From positions 1 to 32,447 of IMG/VR virus record IMGVR_UViG_3300024518_003356: DNA of 32,447 bases; one strand, given 5' to 3'. The stretch is from a virus. Under the pieces are notes generated by a model that had not been told where the DNA came from, did not search any database, and saw only the letters and a program-made list of their open reading frames with translations. Shown here piece by piece: positions 29,122-32,447 of this stretch (the stretch's first letter is position 1; each line of letters begins with the position of its first letter). The position numbers and the translations under genes are program-made.

Positions 29122-29375
29122 AGGTTCAACTCTGGGTGTCGAAGCGCGTCAAGCTGGCGCTCATCCTCCATCCCTCGACGCTGTACCACAATGGATGGCG
29201 AATCACCTACTGGGACGAGCTTGGCCCCTCCGGCCACACCGAGCATTCGTCATTCGACGACGCTGTTGCCGATCTGAGATCGCAAATTGGACCATGGCAG
29301 GGGTGCCCTGAATTGGACCTGCCGGGCACTGAGTGCACCTGCGAAAAGGTCGCCGTACCACCAGACTGGATGTGA
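29118..29375 (+). CDS. hypothetical protein, last gene of cassette 2
   Basis: 85 residues from the ATG that overlaps the previous stop (ATGA); an ATG six codons earlier at 29100 is also in frame. Beta-rich N-terminal half (QLWVSKRVKLALIL; GWRITYWDEL), histidine/aspartate loops, and a C-terminal ECTCEK motif. It is followed after 10 bases by an intrinsic terminator. No family recognised. Confidence 0.5.
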   Translation: MKVQLWVSKRVKLALILHPSTLYHNGWRITYWDELGPSGHTEHSSFDDAVADLRSQIGPWQGCPELDLPGTECTCEKVAVPPDWM

Positions 29376-29385
29376 GCCCTTGAAC

Positions 29386-29436
29386 CCCCTTCCGTACCGC
29401 CAGCCTAGCTGGGCATACGGAAAGGGGCATTTTTTT
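29386..29436 (+). terminator. intrinsic terminator of cassette 2
   Basis: CCCC-TT-CCGTA pairs with TACGG-AAA-GGGG (29386-29396 with 29416-29427), enclosing a smaller GCCAGC-type stem, followed by seven T at 29430-29436. The T-run forms the upstream end of promoter copy 3. Confidence 0.85.
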
Positions 29437-29490
29437 GCGCAAAGCCATATACATTTAGACGAGATCAGCCTATAATTCTCTCATGCCAAT
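29430..29490 (+). promoter_or_regulatory. repeated promoter-like element, copy 3
   Basis: T-run, TTGCGCAA (29435-29442), CCATATAC (29445-29452) and TATAAT (29471-29476), with the same 26-base spacing; leader ATTCTCTCATGCCAA. The terminator and promoter share the T-run. Confidence 0.75.
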
Positions 29491-29512
29491 CACCAACCAC
29501 AAGGGAATCAAC

Positions 29513-29692
29513 ATGAGAGCACCAAGCGAACAGACCGCAGACAGCGTGGTGAGAGTCAGCAATCCGGACGAATGCACTCTCCCCGGTTTGGTTGGCCGGA
29601 TTGCCCGCGCGAGCCTCAAATATCACGGGTTTTATTCCTACACCGACGCGGATGGTCAAAAAGTTCTCGTCAAACTGGAGACCTCGAAATGA
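29513..29692 (+). CDS. small hypothetical protein (cassette 3)
   Basis: 59 residues from the ATG with AAGGGAATC upstream; an in-frame ATG at 29483 sits at the promoter start. Mixed helix and beta: DECTLPGLVGRIARASLKY then a short strand pair (GFYSYTDADGQKVLVKLE). Overlaps the next gene by ATGA. No family recognised. Confidence 0.5.
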   Translation: MRAPSEQTADSVVRVSNPDECTLPGLVGRIARASLKYHGFYSYTDADGQKVLVKLETSK

Positions 29693-29931
29693 CCTCCAGA
29701 ACCAATCCGAGCGTTGAAAAAGTTCATCAAGCAAACATGGAACAAGCTCAGCGGCTGCTCGAAAGCATCGATGCGAACTTGGACATTCTCAATCCTGGCC
29801 GCAGTGGAGTGAACTGGGCTCATGCAGGAAGTTCTCGGCAGTTGGTCGACGACCTCACGGTCGCGATGGCATCGCTGATTGGCGTCGAGCCCAATGAAAT
29901 CCCGGCAATCATCAATGAAGTGTACGCCTGA
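29689..29931 (+). CDS. small helical hypothetical protein (cassette 3)
   Basis: 80 residues, helical, amphipathic (VEKVHQANMEQAQRLLESID; LVDDLTVAMASLIG). Starts in an ATGA overlap. Fifteen bases separate it from the OB-fold-like gene. No family recognised. Confidence 0.55.
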   Translation: MTSRTNPSVEKVHQANMEQAQRLLESIDANLDILNPGRSGVNWAHAGSSRQLVDDLTVAMASLIGVEPNEIPAIINEVYA

Positions 29932-29946
29932 AAGAGAGACTAGAAA

Positions 29947-30870
29947 ATGACACGCACCGATCTTCATCGACCCGCCGAAATCGCGCCAGCCGACTACGAC
30001 TATCTCTTCAGCTACTACTACGGCCGATTCTCATGGAACACGGCTCTGCTGGCGGCCGTACGAACCGGCGAGCCACAAAGTGAGCCCACCTGGGGCGTAG
30101 ACCCCGCCACCGGCAACGACTGCATCATCGGGTCCCGACAGGTGACAAGCCCCTGGGGAAAGCTGCCATTCTTTGAAAAAGAGGGCTTCGGTGGCTGCGA
30201 CATCTGCGGGGCAAACTACCTGGCAGGGGCCGCGTTCCTTCATCGCCCTTCGGGCGAGGTCATCACAATTGGACACATCTGCGCCGACAAGATGGACGTC
30301 CACTACGACAAAGGCGACTGGCTCGAGAACCAGCGGCGCATCGCCAAGCTCCGCAAGACGTCCAAGTTCATCCAGGAACGACTAGCCAAGAAGCAGAGGA
30401 CCAAGACCCAGGCCGCCGAGTTCCTCGCCGAGAACGAGGGGCTAGAGGACGCTTTGAAAACCGACCACTACATTTCCCAAGATCTTGCCGCGAACCTCGC
30501 AAAGTGGGGTGGCCTATCCGAGAAGCAGGTCGCCCTCGCCTTCAAGCTTCAGACAGACGCGAACAAGCCCGTTGATCCCAATGAGCCAGTCGACGTCAAA
30601 CCCCCCGAGGGGCGAGTTGTGATCACCGGCGAGGTTCTTTCCATCAAGGAGCGCTTCGACGACTATGGCTCCACCATGAAAATGACGATCAAGTGCAAAT
30701 CTGAACTCGGCCAGTTCCGCCTCTGGGGAACCTGCCCAGCGGCAATCGTCAGCAGCGCGCCAAACCGCGGGGACATGGTCCGGTTCACCGCGACGATCAA
30801 GCCAAAAGAAAACGGGTTTGGCTTCTTCTCTCGCCCCACCAAGGCAGCGGTGCTGGCGCCAACTGTATAG
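29947..30870 (+). CDS. zinc-binding protein with C-terminal OB-fold-like domain
   Basis: 307 residues. GGCDICGAN (82-90) with H99 and C112 forms a likely zinc site in the N-terminal third; a basic helical part follows (RIAKLRKTSKFIQERLAKKQ). Residues 222-307 (GRVVITGEVLSIKERF, then GSTMKMTIKC, FRLWGTCP, GDMVRFTATI) are a five-strand beta pattern typical of OB folds, which bind single strands. The protein type is common in actinobacterial and other phage genomes without known function. It may protect or repair single-stranded DNA. No catalytic residues seen. Confidence 0.6.
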   Translation: MTRTDLHRPAEIAPADYDYLFSYYYGRFSWNTALLAAVRTGEPQSEPTWGVDPATGNDCIIGSRQVTSPWGKLPFFEKEGFGGCDICGANYLAGAAFLHRPSGEVITIGHICADKMDVHYDKGDWLENQRRIAKLRKTSKFIQERLAKKQRTKTQAAEFLAENEGLEDALKTDHYISQDLAANLAKWGGLSEKQVALAFKLQTDANKPVDPNEPVDVKPPEGRVVITGEVLSIKERFDDYGSTMKMTIKCKSELGQFRLWGTCPAAIVSSAPNRGDMVRFTATIKPKENGFGFFSRPTKAAVLAPTV

Positions 30871-30891
30871 AAAAGGGCGTGTCACGGGATC

Positions 30892-30945
30892 TTTTTTGCG
30901 CAAAGCCATATACTTTTCGCAAGTATCAGCCTATAATTCCCTCAT
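30892..30945 (+). promoter_or_regulatory. repeated promoter-like element, copy 4
   Basis: Six T (30892-30897), TTGCGCAA (30896-30903), CCATATAC (30906-30913) and TATAAT (30932-30937), with the 26-base spacing again and the leader ATTCCCTCATCGCAA. Upstream GGATC is shared with copy 1. Confidence 0.75.
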
Positions 30946-30976
30946 CGCAACAACCGCTAAGCAAAGGGAACACACC

Positions 30977-31387
30977 ATGAAACGCCAAGAACAAACCCCG
31001 ACGATCTTCACCAAAGACGACAGCGCCCAACTACAGCAGCTCCTCAGCAAGCTCCGGGATGCCGCAACCGACGCAGTCGACAAAGCAACTGCTGACAACT
31101 ACGACCGGATGAAGGACTTCTTCGTCGAGCCTGGCGCTGACACTGACAGCCCAGAATATGCATCCTTCAATGCTTCTTGGTCCACCCAGAACGACTTGAA
31201 TCACGCCAACAACCAACTCGCCGGCAACGCTGCCTGGCTCGCCAGGGACATGGTTGAGCTCGTCACTCGCATCGCCGAGGGCGGCGCAGTGTCCACCGGA
31301 ACGTCAACGCTCTATTCGAACGTTGTTCAAGGGCAAGCCGAAGTCGCGGCCCTCACCCGGATGACCGAGATTCTCGGACGAGGTTGA
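30977..31387 (+). CDS. helical hypothetical protein (cassette 4)
   Basis: 136 residues from the ATG preceded by AAAGGGAA. Helix 1 is SAQLQQLLSKLRDAATDA, helix 2 NDLNHANNQLAGNAAWLARD, and a final helix VVQGQAEVAALTRM; the middle is acidic (EPGADTDSPEY). Likely an all-alpha protein. No family recognised. First gene of cassette 4. Confidence 0.6.
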   Translation: MKRQEQTPTIFTKDDSAQLQQLLSKLRDAATDAVDKATADNYDRMKDFFVEPGADTDSPEYASFNASWSTQNDLNHANNQLAGNAAWLARDMVELVTRIAEGGAVSTGTSTLYSNVVQGQAEVAALTRMTEILGRG

Positions 31388-31458
31388 TCAATTCAAAGTG
31401 GGCCGTCAATCTCGGCGGCTCCTTTTGAGCGGACCAACCAGAACCAAGGGGAACCAAA

Positions 31459-31836
31459 ATGCGCGTAACACTCGAAAATCCAGCAACCCATCACGCTATC
31501 AACCTGCACAGCTGGGAAGACGAGGATGACTTTCGTGCCGAGCTTTACTGGTTCCACGGTGACAAGGATGAGTACCAAGAGCAGGTCGACATTGCCTACG
31601 AAGGCAAGTTCGGCAACAACCCAAAGTTCACCATCAACTGGCGGGCGCTCGGATCGCAAGACCTCGAACTCACCGAGCAATACGCCGCCCTTCTCACCTT
31701 GGCCACTCGCATCGCAAGACGCACGGAATCCAAGATTGACTACTACGGCTGCTTCAACCAAAAGCTTCTCCCAATCGATCATGCGGTCAAGGTCCTCAAG
31801 GAAATGGGCTGGGGCTTGGTGAAAGGACAATCATGA
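31459..31836 (+). CDS. hypothetical protein (cassette 4)
   Basis: 125 residues, RBS AAGGGGAA. N-terminal beta segment (MRVTLENPATHHAINLHSW), acidic linker, then a helix ALLTLATRIARRTESKID. Aromatic residues are frequent. It overlaps the next gene by ATGA. No family recognised. Confidence 0.6.
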   Translation: MRVTLENPATHHAINLHSWEDEDDFRAELYWFHGDKDEYQEQVDIAYEGKFGNNPKFTINWRALGSQDLELTEQYAALLTLATRIARRTESKIDYYGCFNQKLLPIDHAVKVLKEMGWGLVKGQS

Positions 31837-32315
31837 AACAGAGTCACCGCCTCATCGAACTTTGCGAATCGCACATGGCGAGAATTATCCACAAAATCGG
31901 TCACCTAGAAGAAGGGCCCCCTCTTGATTTCCGCAATCGAGAAGAGCTCCGTCTTTTAGCGGATGATCTCCGCAAGGCAGCCAATCGATTTGAAGGGGAG
32001 ACACCGCCCACTTACATGGTCACGGACTTCAATAGGACCGCCATTTATGGGATCGGGAACTCTCGCGATGAGGCTATGGAAGAAATCCAAGAATGGACGA
32101 ATGGGGATTGTGGCGAGATGGAAGTGCACCAATGCACTAGAAAGTTGTACGAGAAAATCGTGGACATCGGTGGTTGCGGGATCGCATGGGAATTCGATGA
32201 CGAAGGTGTCGCGTGCCTTCGAGTCGACGTAGAGGTAGCAAGGCCAGATGAGTCGATCGTCAATGCCGACTGGCCCAAACTCAACAAGCGGAATCGCCGA
32301 GAATCGGCTGTCTAA
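31833..32315 (+). CDS. hypothetical protein with C-terminal tag shared with the 49-residue late protein
   Basis: 160 residues. N-terminal helical hairpin (residues 1-50), a beta/alpha middle, cysteines near 92-102 and 116, and a C-terminal tail in which ARPDES and NADWPK appear around residues 137-150. The same block opens the protein at 6324-6473 (12 of 14 residues identical). This points to a shared interaction peptide. The gene starts in an ATGA overlap. Function unknown. Confidence 0.6.
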   Translation: MKQSHRLIELCESHMARIIHKIGHLEEGPPLDFRNREELRLLADDLRKAANRFEGETPPTYMVTDFNRTAIYGIGNSRDEAMEEIQEWTNGDCGEMEVHQCTRKLYEKIVDIGGCGIAWEFDDEGVACLRVDVEVARPDESIVNADWPKLNKRNRRESAV

Positions 32316-32425
32316 GGCGCGAACTGTTCCGCATGTGCTAGCCAAGCGGCGGATCAGAAGAGTAGCCGAGAACGAAAGTCACAGTGATCCAGCGGCAATC
32401 TAGAAGGGAACCAAAGGGGAAACAG

Positions 32426-32447
32426 ATGGGAACAGAGAATCACGTCC
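32426..32447 (+). CDS. start of a further gene, cut by window edge
   Basis: ATG at 32426 preceded by AAGGGGAA, the same ribosome-site style as its neighbours; only seven codons are visible (MGTENHV). The 110 bases before it hold nothing recognised. Confidence 0.4.

Noticed and set aside
26652-30976. Recurring peptide IYFS...AYNSL seen in several longer frames
   Set aside because: It is the chance translation of the repeated promoter DNA (CCATATAC...CTATAATTCCCT), not a protein repeat.
1-32447. CRISPR array, tRNA, integrase or IS element
   Set aside because: No regularly spaced repeats with spacers, no cloverleaf-like gene, no recombinase or transposase motif was seen on either strand.

Overview
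This is a 32.4-kb piece of a tailed double-stranded DNA bacteriophage (Caudoviricetes) genome, either a free phage or a prophage fragment. Base composition is fairly GC-rich, genes are tightly packed with many ATGA start/stop overlaps, and few products can be named. Two lipoprotein signal sequences and a Sec signal on the tail-fibre-like protein fit a host with a cell envelope of the Gram-negative type, but the host cannot be fixed from sequence alone. No integrase, tRNA, CRISPR array or IS element is visible, so lifestyle is open; the ribbon-helix-helix regulator between divergent transcription units is compatible with a temperate or regulated phage but does not prove it.

Layout. Positions 1-18106 are read leftwards (minus strand). 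From right to left they hold two hypothetical genes, an AT-rich noncoding region with iteron-like repeats and hairpins, a degenerate HAD-family protein, a probable small terminase, a run of tiny genes including three diverged tandem paralogs, the large terminase, a zinc-knuckle protein, the portal (DUF4055-like), a pair of lipoproteins bracketed by terminators, a MuF minor head protein carrying a C-terminal ADP-ribosyltransferase-like domain, a 49-residue gene, scaffold, HK97-type major capsid protein, head-completion genes, a large fibre protein and a truncated alpha/beta-hydrolase-like gene at the window edge. Positions 18217-32447 are read rightwards (plus strand). They begin with a short RHH repressor-like gene and a tandem-RHH-like gene, followed by a recombination set (SMC/Rad50-like protein, PD-(D/E)XK exonuclease, putative single-strand annealing protein), a MazG-like pyrophosphohydrolase, an HTH/zinc protein, a putative replication protein with a DnaA domain-I-like C-terminus, and a class-3 lipase-like protein with a complete catalytic triad.

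The last 6 kb on the plus strand consist of small accessory genes in four cassettes. Each starts with the same promoter-like element: a T-tract, usually a TTGCGCAA palindrome, CCATATAC, and TATAAT exactly 26 bp further on, with a conserved leader. Two cassettes clearly end in an intrinsic terminator that runs directly into the next promoter. This repeated terminator-promoter module is the most striking non-coding structure in the window.

How it fits together. The operator region at 18107-18216 probably sets the balance between leftward and rightward transcription. The rightward genes provide recombination, replication and host-takeover functions; the leftward genes build and fill the head and form the adsorption apparatus. 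Several intrinsic terminators lie inside the leftward late region, one only about 15 bp before the start of a terminase-operon gene, so antitermination or internal promoters are needed there. The tail genes, lysis genes and polymerase are not in this window.
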